A stretch of 64,000 bases of DNA, from positions 62,001 through 126,000 of the forward strand of contig NZ_PDWO01000007.1 of the NCBI RefSeq assembly GCF_010211765.1, read 5' to 3'. Under the pieces are notes generated by a model. That model did not search any database, was not told the origin of the DNA, and saw only the letters and a list, made by a program, of their open reading frames with translations. Position numbers and translations under genes: made by a program. Below, in pieces: positions 43,856 to 52,775 of this stretch (the first letter of the stretch is position 1; every line of letters begins with the position of its first letter). The DNA is from Pseudoxanthomonas kaohsiungensis. GTDB lineage: Bacteria > Pseudomonadota > Gammaproteobacteria > Xanthomonadales > Xanthomonadaceae.

Positions 43856-44500
43856 TCAGTGTTCCTCGGCTTGGTTGTTGACCCCACGGATGGGGGCGAT
43901 CAGGAAAGGTTCGATGCTCCGGGCGACGATCCATTCGTGCTCGGAGACATGCCAACTCGATTGCAGCTCCACGGCATCCATCGCTTCGAGCGTAGTGACC
44001 GAGGCCTGCTCGCCCAGGCTGGCCGCGATATGCAGCAGGTCCACGGCATGCACCTTGGCAAGCACGGTGGTGACAGGGCACGGCCGCAACAGGATGAACC
44101 CCATCTCCGCCGGGCTCCCGGGAACCAGGAGAAAGCGCGGCCCCCCATGACCGGACGCAGGACGATTGGCCCTCAACACGTCGGCCAGGGTGTCGACATA
44201 GCGTCGCGCACCAGGCTCCATCAAATCCCACCGGTGGAGGCCATGGGTCAGGGAGTCGTCCGGATGCGCGCCCAGGTCATGCAGAATCCGCTCCAATGCA
44301 TTGACGCTGACATTGCGGACCGCGCCCAGGCTCGTAACGAACGCAGAGAGATTGCTGCCGTGGACGTCGTGCTTGGAGGCCACCTGCTGCTTTGTCACGC
44401 CGCGATGCTTCTGCGCGGCCAGGAGCAGCGCCATGAGCTCGGCGACCCGAACTAGCTGGGGGTGCACCGTCTTCTTATCTGGGAGGGAGACCGCCGACAT
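43856..44500 (-). CDS. helix-turn-helix regulator 1, putative
   Basis: A 214-residue protein whose first 70 residues contain an HTH-like segment (VTKQQVASKHDVHGSNLSAF) after a helix; the rest (LLVPGSPAEMGFILLRP, VHAVDLLHIAASL) has no recognised domain. It lacks a ligand-domain signature. Its ATG is 11 bases after an operator copy (44512-44528), consistent with autoregulation. Divergent from the HNH gene. Confidence 0.6.
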   Translation of the reverse strand: MSAVSLPDKKTVHPQLVRVAELMALLLAAQKHRGVTKQQVASKHDVHGSNLSAFVTSLGAVRNVSVNALERILHDLGAHPDDSLTHGLHRWDLMEPGARRYVDTLADVLRANRPASGHGGPRFLLVPGSPAEMGFILLRPCPVTTVLAKVHAVDLLHIAASLGEQASVTTLEAMDAVELQSSWHVSEHEWIVARSIEPFLIAPIRGVNNQAEEH

Positions 44501-44511
44501 TGTCTATGTGC

Positions 44512-44528
44512 GACTTTCGTTAGTGTAT
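44512..44528 (-). promoter_or_regulatory. recurring 17-bp promoter/operator motif
   Basis: Minus-strand ATACACTAACGAAAGTC, 11 bases upstream of the regulator-1 ATG. It may be the autoregulatory site. Confidence 0.55.
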
Positions 44529-44579
44529 CCGGACCCAGTTTGGCCTAATATGCGGTAATACACAAGTACGGAGTGCGGT

Positions 44580-45041
44580 GTGCTCTGCGTCGAGCTGGTC
44601 CCCACGAGCGCCTGGAAGAGCAACGTCCGCTCAGTCGTCCGACCCGGAACCTGGGACCGCATCAAGCGGGACGTGTCGACCGCGGCCAGCTACCGCTGCG
44701 TGACCTGCGGCCGCGCCGGCTCAGGCCACCCCGTGGAGTGCCACGAGATCTGGGCGTACGACGATGACCGGGGGGTGCAGGCGCTCGCTGGTCTCGCGGC
44801 CCTGTGCCCGGACTGCCACATGGTCAAGCACTTCGGGCTGGCCGTGGCACGCGGGCAAAGCGAGTACGCCCTTCGCTGGCTGGCCCAGGTGAACACGTGG
44901 ACGCCGGCGCAGGCCTTCGCTCACGTCAAAGAGGCCTTTCGCATCCACGCCGAGCGTTCCAGGCGCAGCTGGCGCCTGGACGTGGGCCTGCTCGAACGTC
45001 GGTACGGAGTCAGGCTGGGTACTGACGGCACCGAGGCTTAG
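44580..45041 (+). CDS. HNH-type zinc protein
   Basis: A 153-residue protein from a GTG with a GGAG ribosome site. It has an HNH-like core: YRCVTCG, then ECHEIWAYDDD and LCPDCHMVKHFG (two CxxC-type pairs and His residues). HNH proteins usually cut DNA; many in phages and plasmids are annotated only as HNH endonucleases. The C-terminal 70 residues are helical and of unknown role. Divergent from the two HTH regulators and convergent with the T4SS cluster. Confidence 0.78.
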   Translation: MLCVELVPTSAWKSNVRSVVRPGTWDRIKRDVSTAASYRCVTCGRAGSGHPVECHEIWAYDDDRGVQALAGLAALCPDCHMVKHFGLAVARGQSEYALRWLAQVNTWTPAQAFAHVKEAFRIHAERSRRSWRLDVGLLERRYGVRLGTDGTEA

Positions 45042-45514
45042 CGCTCGGCGCCCTGCCCTGCACGCGTACCGCCCGCTCGACGGGCGCGGATCGCCTGGTG
45101 CTCAACCTGCTCCTGCTGTACCGACTGCTGCCAGGCTGCCGTGGCGGCATCATCTTCCGCAGTCCGTTGCCGCCCGCCCGATATCTGCGCGATCCGCTGC
45201 ATCGCCGCCGCATGCTCGCTCAGCAGGACCGCTTGCTGCTTCGTTGCAGCGTCCTGCTTGACCTTCATGCGAGCCACGAACTGGGCATCGGGCTCGTTTA
45301 GCCCTCGCTCGAAGCCGGCGGGCACGTACAGCGTCCCGGGGACGGATGCCGCGGGCGGCTCGGCCGGGGCATAGGCGTCCATGATAGGCAGGCGCCGAGC
45401 GGCGGCCTCCCGCGGCTCGTCCAGATTAATCAGCGGCTGGGCAGCGCCGGCCAGGCCTGCAGCCGCACCCGTGAAGACCAGGATCAGGCTACGCGTGGTG
45501 AGCTTGATGTTCAT
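45038..45514 (-). CDS. secreted T4SS-associated protein
   Basis: A 158-residue precursor with a clear signal peptide (MNIKLTTRSLILVFTGAAAG, cleavage likely near GAA-QP). The mature part is Ala/Gln-rich with a helical, coiled-coil-like second half (KQQAVLLSEHAAAMQRI). It overlaps the DotO stop (ATGA) and has AAGGAGG. Periplasmic, last gene of the core T4SS operon. No family was recognised; position suggests a TraV/TraW-like accessory. Confidence 0.7.
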   Translation of the reverse strand: MNIKLTTRSLILVFTGAAAGLAGAAQPLINLDEPREAAARRLPIMDAYAPAEPPAASVPGTLYVPAGFERGLNEPDAQFVARMKVKQDAATKQQAVLLSEHAAAMQRIAQISGGRQRTAEDDAATAAWQQSVQQEQVEHQAIRARRAGGTRAGQGAER

Positions 45515-48500
45515 GCTGCCTCCTTGATGACATAGCGATGGGCGTCTTCATGCTTGCGGACCAGATCATCGATCAGCGCATGGATGACGCCGTCGGAATC
45601 CACTTCGCCGTCATCGATCGTTCGCTTGCGGCGCTCGATCTCGTCCAGGACAGATCCCTTGGGGTACATATGCGCCAGCAGCCGGCGCGTCTGCTGCGGT
45701 CCGATTCGGGCGTAAAGAGTATCGCGCACGTACGCATCCTCATTGGTGGTAGAGAACGCCCAAAGTCGAATGCCACCCATGGAGTTGTTCAACGCCTGTG
45801 CGCACTGCCCTTCCTTGACGTCAAAGATGCCAACGAACGTCGAGCCCTTAGGACCGGGCGGCCGTATCGTGTTGCGCACGTTGTAGCGAACCGTTCGGCT
45901 GAGGCCGAAGATCTCATCCATTTCCTTTGTGGTGGCCTCGTTGGCCCTCGACAGGATGAACTTGTTGGTTGCGAATCCCAGCATGTCCTTCGTGAAGTCG
46001 CCGATTGCCTGGCTCAGCAGCGAGATCGCCACTCCGTACTTTCCACCTTCGCGCATGTCCGCGATGGTCTGTTCTTGGACTGACTGGACCTTCTTTGTCC
46101 TATGGAATTCGTCGTACTGGATATGCTTCTTGTCCTGACGAATCTCGCGGATCCGCTTGTCGTGATAGTTGCGGTACAGCGGAGGGAAGTGCTGGACGTC
46201 GTCTTCGTGGAGGTAGAAGTTCCGCGCGGCAGCCTGTCGGGCGAGCATGTAACACACCGCGGTCTGGTGATCCGCCGCAGCACTGCCAGACTTGGCAACT
46301 TCGGCCAGATCGATCGATACCACCCTAGCCTCGCCAAGGTCGAACCGCGTTGGCCGCGACAGGATTGGGTAGGCGCGCACCGCCTCACTGATCAAGCGGC
46401 TGAAGGCGGCGAGCAGTGGCTCGTCACCCTCGCCTGACTTCTTCTCGCCATACAGATCCTTGAACTGGCTCTCGCGCGTCACAGCAGCGATATCCTGCAC
46501 CAGCGGAACTGCAAATCGCTGCGCCAGATGCGCCTGGTGAACGGCGCCCACCGCGAACAGCTGATCGACGACCTCCCACCAGGTCGTCTTGTCATCCACG
46601 CGAAGTGCGTACTGGGCGATGGCCTGGTCGACCTCCTCCGCACCTTCGAGGTTGCTGGAGTAATACTTCGGAGTGCCCTGTGCGCCGTCACCGTAGCGGC
46701 GATACGCCGTTTCGATCGCCATTCGGCACAGCGCCGACATGGCCGAGTCAGCACCGGACTTGCCGTGAGGGGTCACCAGCGTCAGTAGAAAGTTCAGGAG
46801 GAACGCCATCTCCGTTTCCAGCGGCGCCCGCATGCCAAGCTGGGTGTCGAATGGGTTGATTGCGAACTCCTGACTCATGCGCATGCGGATCGAGGCAACG
46901 AGATGCTTCTTCGACGATGGCAGCGCATGCTCCAAAAGCGAGATCAGGCCGGACGAAGACCGGCCGACGTCGATGATCGCAATGAGCGGAAGCCGGGTGA
47001 TACCCGGCGACAGGCACAGCGCGAGGTTCACCGCATTTGCCAGGACCGACTTGCCGCTGCGCGGTTCCGCATAGGCCACGGTGATGCTGCTTGTCTGCAG
47101 CGGAGAGTGCGGCTGGTACGGCCAAGGTTTGCCGTCCGGGCTCCGCAGCAGCAGAGCGCCCTGCTTCCAGGGGGAACACGGCCGGTACAGCGGAAGGAAG
47201 TGGGTTACGTCGTCCAGAAGCGCGAGCGAGGGCGTTGCGGTGCTGCTGAGGCTTGCCCCGATGCCGCCGGCGATGAAGCTCTGCGTGGCGTCACCGCTTG
47301 CCTGTTGGATCTCCGCACCACCCCAGGACTCAACTGCCCGCGCCAGCATCGCTGCCCGCCGTTCCAGCAGCTTATCCTCGCCTGCAGGCGCCCACGTTGC
47401 CAGGTCGATACGCACGCGGACGGGCGTACGGTTCTCCTCGACCTTAGCTGCACGAACGGATTCGATACTCCTGCGAATGAGGCCGTTGGTGCTGTTTGTC
47501 CATCCGAAGATCATCGTCGCCAGCTTCTTGAAATCCCACACACCCCAGGACGCCGACTCGATCACGATGGAGAAACGCCAGGGCAACTTCGCGTCGACCG
47601 TCTTTGCAAACAGCTTTTGGAAGACCTGAATGTCCTGCGGTGCCAGCCGAATCGACATTGGCGCGAAGACGCGGTTGCCGACCTGAACATGCTTCAGCCC
47701 TATCTCGTGCGCATCGCGCGGCGCAAGCTGAGGCGCGAGCGGCGGCCATAGCGCACCGGAAATGTCCTTCGGATCCCTACGAATGTCACGGAAGGGGATC
47801 TTGTCCCCGAACAGACAGGGCTTCCAGTCCTCCGCCGTGAAGTCCGGATCGATGGCGCGGCGGATTTCCCGGCAGGCATCGTGCACCTCCATGATCTCGC
47901 ATGCCATGTGCTGTTGGCGAAGGTCCGCCACAACCGCCGAGACGAAAGCGGCATGGCGTGGGCGAAGCACACGCAGGGCGCGGAACAGATTCGGCGCGTC
48001 CGAGGCAGTAGGAAGCGGGTTGGCTTTCAGCAGTTCCTGGCGAAACTTGGCCTCCTGCTTTCGCTCGGTTGGGTTCATTGATCCTGGGCGGGTGTAAAGC
48101 GCCAGAAAGCAGGTTTCACTGCTGGCGATCTCCTTCATGCGCTGGACGTCTTCCTCGAACATGTCTTCGAGGTCAAGTTCCAGGCGCTTTGCGGTCTCCC
48201 GTGACGGAGCCTGCGATTCACGCACCAGACGCTCGGTGATGTCGGGGTCCGCGGTGAAAACCACTTGTACCGCATGTCCGCCACTGGTGAGGTACGCACC
48301 CAGTGAGGTGTTGAGCGCAGCGTCCGCCTGGGTGAACTCCTCCTGCCCGACGATGGTCATGCAGCCGTCGTGCCGGATCATCGTCATCAGCGAACCGTCC
48401 TTCATCACGAAGGTCTGGCTGTCGCCGAGGTCGACGTTCTCGATCTCGATGTAGTCGCCCAGGGACTGTTTGGCGGCCTTGCCGATATAGGCCAGAAGCC

Positions 48501-48594
48501 CTTCGACACCGTCGATGATCCTGTTCGGCCCCAGATAGGCTAGCGCTGCGATCGCGAAGAGGATGACGGCCGTAATGATGAGAACCGGCGACAT
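45511..48594 (-). CDS. dotO: DotO/IcmB (TraU)-type T4SS ATPase
   Basis: A 1027-residue VirB4-class ATPase. A hydrophobic N-terminus (about 3-21) precedes a long N-terminal domain; the Walker A segment AEPRSGKSVLANAVN lies near 509-523, with a partner region LPLIAIIDVGRSSSG. DotO/IcmB and IncI TraU are the corresponding proteins. It powers assembly and substrate transfer at the inner membrane. The ATG at 48594 lies close after a small gene of the same operon. Confidence 0.93.
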   Translation of the reverse strand: MSPVLIITAVILFAIAALAYLGPNRIIDGVEGLLAYIGKAAKQSLGDYIEIENVDLGDSQTFVMKDGSLMTMIRHDGCMTIVGQEEFTQADAALNTSLGAYLTSGGHAVQVVFTADPDITERLVRESQAPSRETAKRLELDLEDMFEEDVQRMKEIASSETCFLALYTRPGSMNPTERKQEAKFRQELLKANPLPTASDAPNLFRALRVLRPRHAAFVSAVVADLRQQHMACEIMEVHDACREIRRAIDPDFTAEDWKPCLFGDKIPFRDIRRDPKDISGALWPPLAPQLAPRDAHEIGLKHVQVGNRVFAPMSIRLAPQDIQVFQKLFAKTVDAKLPWRFSIVIESASWGVWDFKKLATMIFGWTNSTNGLIRRSIESVRAAKVEENRTPVRVRIDLATWAPAGEDKLLERRAAMLARAVESWGGAEIQQASGDATQSFIAGGIGASLSSTATPSLALLDDVTHFLPLYRPCSPWKQGALLLRSPDGKPWPYQPHSPLQTSSITVAYAEPRSGKSVLANAVNLALCLSPGITRLPLIAIIDVGRSSSGLISLLEHALPSSKKHLVASIRMRMSQEFAINPFDTQLGMRAPLETEMAFLLNFLLTLVTPHGKSGADSAMSALCRMAIETAYRRYGDGAQGTPKYYSSNLEGAEEVDQAIAQYALRVDDKTTWWEVVDQLFAVGAVHQAHLAQRFAVPLVQDIAAVTRESQFKDLYGEKKSGEGDEPLLAAFSRLISEAVRAYPILSRPTRFDLGEARVVSIDLAEVAKSGSAAADHQTAVCYMLARQAAARNFYLHEDDVQHFPPLYRNYHDKRIREIRQDKKHIQYDEFHRTKKVQSVQEQTIADMREGGKYGVAISLLSQAIGDFTKDMLGFATNKFILSRANEATTKEMDEIFGLSRTVRYNVRNTIRPPGPKGSTFVGIFDVKEGQCAQALNNSMGGIRLWAFSTTNEDAYVRDTLYARIGPQQTRRLLAHMYPKGSVLDEIERRKRTIDDGEVDSDGVIHALIDDLVRKHEDAHRYVIKEAA

Positions 48595-48595
48595 G

Positions 48596-48853
48596 TCAGG
48601 ATTCCTTGTTCTGGGTCAGGTGGGTCTTCAACTCGGAGGCGTGCTCCAGAAACACTTCCTTGCCGACTTCGCGCAGACCTTGCGGCACCCGCAGAGCTGC
48701 GAAGTCCTTCACAACCTTCATGTCTTCCATGGCCGCGGTCATACCTTCAAGGTTCGCGGGCAGGAAGACGAGGCGGTCCATCGCCATGATCACGTCGATG
48801 TTTCGGCAGTCGCGCAACGCGACCTCAACCATGTGCAGCTGAGGGTTAGCCAT
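48596..48853 (-). CDS. hypothetical protein, 85 aa
   Basis: Small protein (MANPQLHMVEVALRDCRNIDVIM) directly before dotO and overlapping the end of the gene upstream. It has no signal or membrane segment. The longer frame to 49060 is a shadow. Location between two T4SS genes suggests a cytoplasmic adaptor or chaperone, unproven. Confidence 0.65.
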   Translation of the reverse strand: MANPQLHMVEVALRDCRNIDVIMAMDRLVFLPANLEGMTAAMEDMKVVKDFAALRVPQGLREVGKEVFLEHASELKTHLTQNKES

Positions 48854-50096
48854 AGCGTTGGATCTCGTCCTGGATGCCCACGTCGGTTGAAACGGTCGGG
48901 GGTGCCAGCAGCCCGACCGACGACGCGATCTCGTAGCAGTGCCGATAGTTGTACTTCGGCACAACTGCGGTGATGCGACCGGCGCCGTATCGGCGGACCG
49001 AGATTCCGGCCCGGTAGAGCTGGATCGCGTAGGTGTACATCTGGAACCTGTCGACGGCATTGAGCCATGCGGCGCGGGGTGACAATGCGCGCTGCGACAC
49101 GTCTCGCACCTTCTCCAGGTTGTACGGGTTCTCGCGGGAAAGTCCGATCCAGTGGTTGCTGGCGACGAGCTCGGCGGTCGGCGTCATCGCCTGCAGAGCC
49201 GTAAAGCGCGGAACCATCAGTGAATCCGGTAGGTATTCGTAGCCGCCGAAAAGGAAGATTGAATCGATATCTACTTCTGCATAGCGGGACAGCAGTAGAA
49301 GCTCAGGATGAGTTACCCAGCGGCGATTTGAGCCACCACGGGCGCCATTCCCGAATGCGATGACACTGGCGTAGTCCGGATTGACGTTGGCCACGCGAAC
49401 GCTCGCCAGCACTGGCCGGTCCTGCGCCAGCGTCCAGTCCCGACGCTGCGACGGCGGCGGCAGCTGGCCCGCGGCAAGAAAGTCGAACTGTTCGGCAGGC
49501 ACTACGGTATCAAGGAGGTCCCGCGCGTAGGCCACTGCAGGTGCAACGAACTGCACTGTGACGTGGTCGTCCTCCTGGTACCGCTGCGTCCAGCAGTAGG
49601 CATAGCTCTGGTGCGACGCGCCAAGCGCCGCATCGACCTCTGGCGTGATGTGCGCATCCATATCGGGCAACAGGCGCGATCGGATCTCATCGGCCAGGTT
49701 GTCGTACTGGGGAACGCCGGCACCGATGTCCAAGCCATACCGCTGTCGGCAGACCTCCATCACCCGCGAGAAGATCTGCGCGAGCGCTTCGGTGATCAGC
49801 TGCTCCGGGAAGCTGCGGGTAAGCAGGCCCCATGCCAGGCAGACCTCATCCTGCCCGACGAACTCGCCGGTGGTGTTCCAGGAAGTGAGGTAGGTGGTTC
49901 GCTTGATGTAGCTGGTACGGTGCAGGTTGGTTTCGTAGAGCGCCTGAAAGCCGAGATTCGTCCACCAGAGGGTTTCGTTGTCCAGCGCACCGACACCATT
50001 GATGCGCCGCGCTGGAGCTCCTTCGAGCGACATCCAGCCACCCTGATGCGGATCCTGGCTGTCGAACCGAACCACACCCGTTCGCTTCAGCGACAT
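48846..50096 (-). CDS. T4SS-cluster protein of unknown family, 416 aa
   Basis: A 416-residue soluble protein between DotN and DotO genes. It is rich in Trp, Tyr and Arg (ETLWWTNLGFQALYETNLHRTSYIKRTTYLTSWN), with an apparent RNA- or protein-interaction surface but no known motif. The ATG at 50096 overlaps the DotN stop (TGATG). No IncI protein is expected at this exact place in R64, so it may be a lineage-specific T4SS subunit. Confidence 0.78.
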   Translation of the reverse strand: MSLKRTGVVRFDSQDPHQGGWMSLEGAPARRINGVGALDNETLWWTNLGFQALYETNLHRTSYIKRTTYLTSWNTTGEFVGQDEVCLAWGLLTRSFPEQLITEALAQIFSRVMEVCRQRYGLDIGAGVPQYDNLADEIRSRLLPDMDAHITPEVDAALGASHQSYAYCWTQRYQEDDHVTVQFVAPAVAYARDLLDTVVPAEQFDFLAAGQLPPPSQRRDWTLAQDRPVLASVRVANVNPDYASVIAFGNGARGGSNRRWVTHPELLLLSRYAEVDIDSIFLFGGYEYLPDSLMVPRFTALQAMTPTAELVASNHWIGLSRENPYNLEKVRDVSQRALSPRAAWLNAVDRFQMYTYAIQLYRAGISVRRYGAGRITAVVPKYNYRHCYEIASSVGLLAPPTVSTDVGIQDEIQRYG

Positions 50097-50791
50097 CAGG
50101 CCACCACGGCAATGGAAGGCCACGATGCAACAGGCAGGCCAGCGTAAGCGGCGCCATCCTGTACCCATTCTTCGGCCCGACGCACAAGCTCGACGAACGG
50201 GGGGAGGTACCGGCATCCGGCAAGCCAGTTGTCGCGTTCCGCATATCTGGCGTCGTTGCACTCCTGCAGGACCCGCACCATGCCGTGGATCTGGGACAGG
50301 CCAGGCCGGAGCGTCTTCCCATCCACTTGTTCGACCAGCGACGATCGCGCCTTGATCCGCTCGTACAGGGCCCAAGCTGTGCGGTCGCGACTCGTCTCGT
50401 CGGCCTTGTTGGCCTGCATCTGGTGGACTGCGGTAGCACAGAGGAGCTGATTCATCTCCACCTGGGACACTTCCGGTAGGTAAACGATCAGCCCAGGATC
50501 GGAGGGAAGCTCGCGCAGCACCAGGTCCAGATGCATCGGCCAATGGCACAGCGTGCAGATCGGAACGACGTTATCGGCCGAGAGGTTGGTGTGGTCGCCA
50601 TCCAGGTGGTGAAGCTCGAAGCCGTTCCACTGGCCGAACTGGAACGAACACACCGCGCAGCGGCGCTTGAAGCGCCCCTGCCGGATTACCTGCTCGCGCA
50701 ACTCATCAACGCCCTCCCCGGCTCGGGTATGTCCGAGCCGGGGAGCGCGCCTGACGTCGCGGGTCACCGATAGGTAGATCGAGACTGACAC
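50096..50791 (-). CDS. dotN: DotN/IcmJ-type protein with HNH-like zinc fold
   Basis: A 231-residue protein with the zinc motif CAVCSFQFGQWNGFELHHLDGD then PICTLCHWPMH, the HNH-like fold of IcmJ/DotN. In Legionella, DotN binds the DotL tail in the coupling complex. Its order between DotP and DotO matches TraT-TraU of IncI plasmids. The start is a GTG without a good ribosome site, so the true start may be internal. Confidence 0.82.
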   Translation of the reverse strand: MSVSIYLSVTRDVRRAPRLGHTRAGEGVDELREQVIRQGRFKRRCAVCSFQFGQWNGFELHHLDGDHTNLSADNVVPICTLCHWPMHLDLVLRELPSDPGLIVYLPEVSQVEMNQLLCATAVHQMQANKADETSRDRTAWALYERIKARSSLVEQVDGKTLRPGLSQIHGMVRVLQECNDARYAERDNWLAGCRYLPPFVELVRRAEEWVQDGAAYAGLPVASWPSIAVVA

Positions 50792-50804
50792 CGATCGCAG
50801 TCGC

Positions 50805-51200
50805 TTACTGCGGGATGGTGATGCGGCCGCGATCAGCCGCGCCGTCGCCCCAGACCGTATCCGAGCCGGTGGTGATCACCGAGCCCAGGGCACCCAGGCA
50901 GCATCCGACCAGGATCATGATCGTCGCGGTCTTCTTGGTGATCGGACCGTTGCCGTCCTTCTTGGAATCGGCGATGAAGCCGATCATGCCGCCCACGACG
51001 AAGACCAGACCGGCCACGAAGGCGAGGGTCTGCACCAGCTGAGCACCATCCTGACCGATGCCGGTGATGCGCCTCATTACCTCTCCCAGGCCTTCTGCGC
51101 TCGCCGAGCCCGACGCAACCATCAGGGCTGCATTGATCAAGAGGATGGACTTCCACTTCTTCTTCATGGCCAGGCGAACCTTGCCGGTATTGCTCTTCAT
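50805..51200 (-). CDS. dotP: DotP/IcmD (TraR)-type inner-membrane protein
   Basis: A 131-residue protein with an N-terminal signal or anchor (ILLINAALMVASGSASA) and two further hydrophobic segments (LVQTLAFVAGLVFVVGGMIGFIA and TIMILVGCCLGALGSVIT) as in IcmD. Same length class as Legionella IcmD (132). The ATG at 51200 has GGGAGAA. Adjacent to the related DotE gene, as in R64 traQ-traR. Confidence 0.82.
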   Translation of the reverse strand: MKSNTGKVRLAMKKKWKSILLINAALMVASGSASAEGLGEVMRRITGIGQDGAQLVQTLAFVAGLVFVVGGMIGFIADSKKDGNGPITKKTATIMILVGCCLGALGSVITTGSDTVWGDGAADRGRITIPQ

Positions 51201-51236
51201 CACTGCGTTCTCCCTAAGGGTTGAGTTGTTGTTGCC

Positions 51237-51773
51237 TTACAGCACATTGCCGAAGCCGATGAAGCTGGAGACCAGATTCACCGTCTCGACGATGTTGATT
51301 GCGCACGCACCGGCGCCGATCTTGTAGATGCCGCTGCGGAATGCGTCGTTTCCCCCGCCCTGCCCGACTGCTCCGACATTGCGCATCGAGAACCATCCGG
51401 ACACGAAGAAGAAGTAGCCGACCAACCGGACGACCATGACCAGTGCATCGAGCATCTCTGCACCTTCCTGAGTCATGCTCGCCGAAGGCGTGTAGCCAAG
51501 CAGGTTCTGCGTGGTGGTTGCATCGCCGAAAACAGTTTGGAGTGCGGTGGTCGCAGCAGCGCCCAGGTTCCAAAGCATGATGCCGCTGAGCAGCCACATC
51601 ACGGGCGTGGCAATGCGGACCTGCTGATCTCCGTACTTGGCGTGAGTGACGAACTTCATCAGGCCGCCAACCACCAGGATCAGGCCGGCGAGCGAGGCGC
51701 CTACATTGACCAGCTCCAAGGCGATCGGAGCCAGCTCCTTCAGGTTTGCCACCATGGTTCCCGCGGCAGACAT
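51237..51773 (-). CDS. dotE: DotE/IcmC (TraQ)-type inner-membrane protein
   Basis: A 178-residue protein with four hydrophobic segments (LAGLILVVGGLMKF, TPVMWLLSGIMLWNLGAA, ALVMVVRLVGYFFFVSGWFS, GAGACAINIVETVNL), matching IcmC/DotE in size and pattern. Probable pilus-like or assembly-platform component. GGAGAG ribosome site. Clear Dot/Icm order with the neighbours. Confidence 0.85.
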   Translation of the reverse strand: MSAAGTMVANLKELAPIALELVNVGASLAGLILVVGGLMKFVTHAKYGDQQVRIATPVMWLLSGIMLWNLGAAATTALQTVFGDATTTQNLLGYTPSASMTQEGAEMLDALVMVVRLVGYFFFVSGWFSMRNVGAVGQGGGNDAFRSGIYKIGAGACAINIVETVNLVSSFIGFGNVL

Positions 51774-51788
51774 CGCTACTCTCCGTCC

Positions 51789-52760
51789 TTAGTTCAGGCT
51801 CCGCCCGTCTTCCAGGCGGACCTCCGAGGTCTCAGCGCTGATCGTCTTGACCGTGCCGATGCCCGGGATGACATCGCCGGGACGCACCTGCACGCTCTCG
51901 CCAGCCGTCGTCTGCACCCACGCCACGTCGCCCACTACGGCGCGCAGCGAGACTCCCGTGACGGGCGGCAGGGACTGTTTCGCCGCCGCTGCCGGCGCCG
52001 GCTTGCTACGCCCGGCGGTCGAGCGACCCGTAGTCGTCGGAGCTGACCGCGACGCCGTCTCCGATCGAGCGTTCTGGGCGCGAGGCGCTGCACGCTGGTT
52101 GGCCTTCAGTCGCGCGACCTCCGCCTGCAGCGCGGTCAGCTGGCCTTTCAAGGAGTCGACTTCCTGCTGCGTTGCAACCGCCGGCACGCTCTGCTGCACG
52201 GCAGCCGCGGTGGCGGGAACACTGACTTGCGCCGCGACAGCAGGCTCCGACTGGGTCGGGAGCGTGGGAACAGCGGACGTTTCCGCCGGCGGCACCACGG
52301 CCACGGCCGGAGCCGGCGTCTCCTGAGGGACCGCAGGCGTTGCAGTTGCCGGCGCCACGGCGGGCGCCGCCAAGTCAGCCGCGTGAGCGGCAGGATCCAT
52401 GGCCGGAAGCTGGGGCGGCGCTGCTACAGCGGCTGATTCGATGGACTGTTCGGCCTGCTCGATACTGGCCGACTGGGCCTCGGGCTCCAGAGTCATGGCC
52501 GAATCGGCGACCGCCTCTAGCATGCCCGGGTCAGCTCGGTCGCCACCCGCAAGCAGGCGCCAGCCGATGAAGCCGACGAAGCAGAGCCCGAAGCCAATCA
52601 CCAGCCAGGTACCCAACGGCAGGCCCGCGATGGCCCGGCCGCCGCTGGACTTTGGCGGCATCGCGGCAGCCGGCGTGTCGAACATCGACGCGCCGTTATC
52701 GACCGGATCCGATGCTCCGCCGAGGTTGAAAACGTCGTCCTGGTTCAGCTCGTTGGACAT
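51789..52760 (-). CDS. dotF: DotF/IcmG (TraP)-type bitopic protein
   Basis: A 323-residue protein with a short cytoplasmic N-terminus, one membrane segment (TWLVIGFGLCFVGFIGW, about 51-67), a long Ala/Pro linker, a coiled coil (VDSLKGQLTALQAEVARLKA) and a C-terminal PilP-like domain (GDVAWVQTTAGESVQVRPGDVIPGIGTVK). This is the DotF/IcmG and TraP architecture. It lies between DotG and DotE. Confidence 0.85.
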   Translation of the reverse strand: MSNELNQDDVFNLGGASDPVDNGASMFDTPAAAMPPKSSGGRAIAGLPLGTWLVIGFGLCFVGFIGWRLLAGGDRADPGMLEAVADSAMTLEPEAQSASIEQAEQSIESAAVAAPPQLPAMDPAAHAADLAAPAVAPATATPAVPQETPAPAVAVVPPAETSAVPTLPTQSEPAVAAQVSVPATAAAVQQSVPAVATQQEVDSLKGQLTALQAEVARLKANQRAAPRAQNARSETASRSAPTTTGRSTAGRSKPAPAAAAKQSLPPVTGVSLRAVVGDVAWVQTTAGESVQVRPGDVIPGIGTVKTISAETSEVRLEDGRSLN

Positions 52761-52775
52761 GATTGCTCCTGGGCC

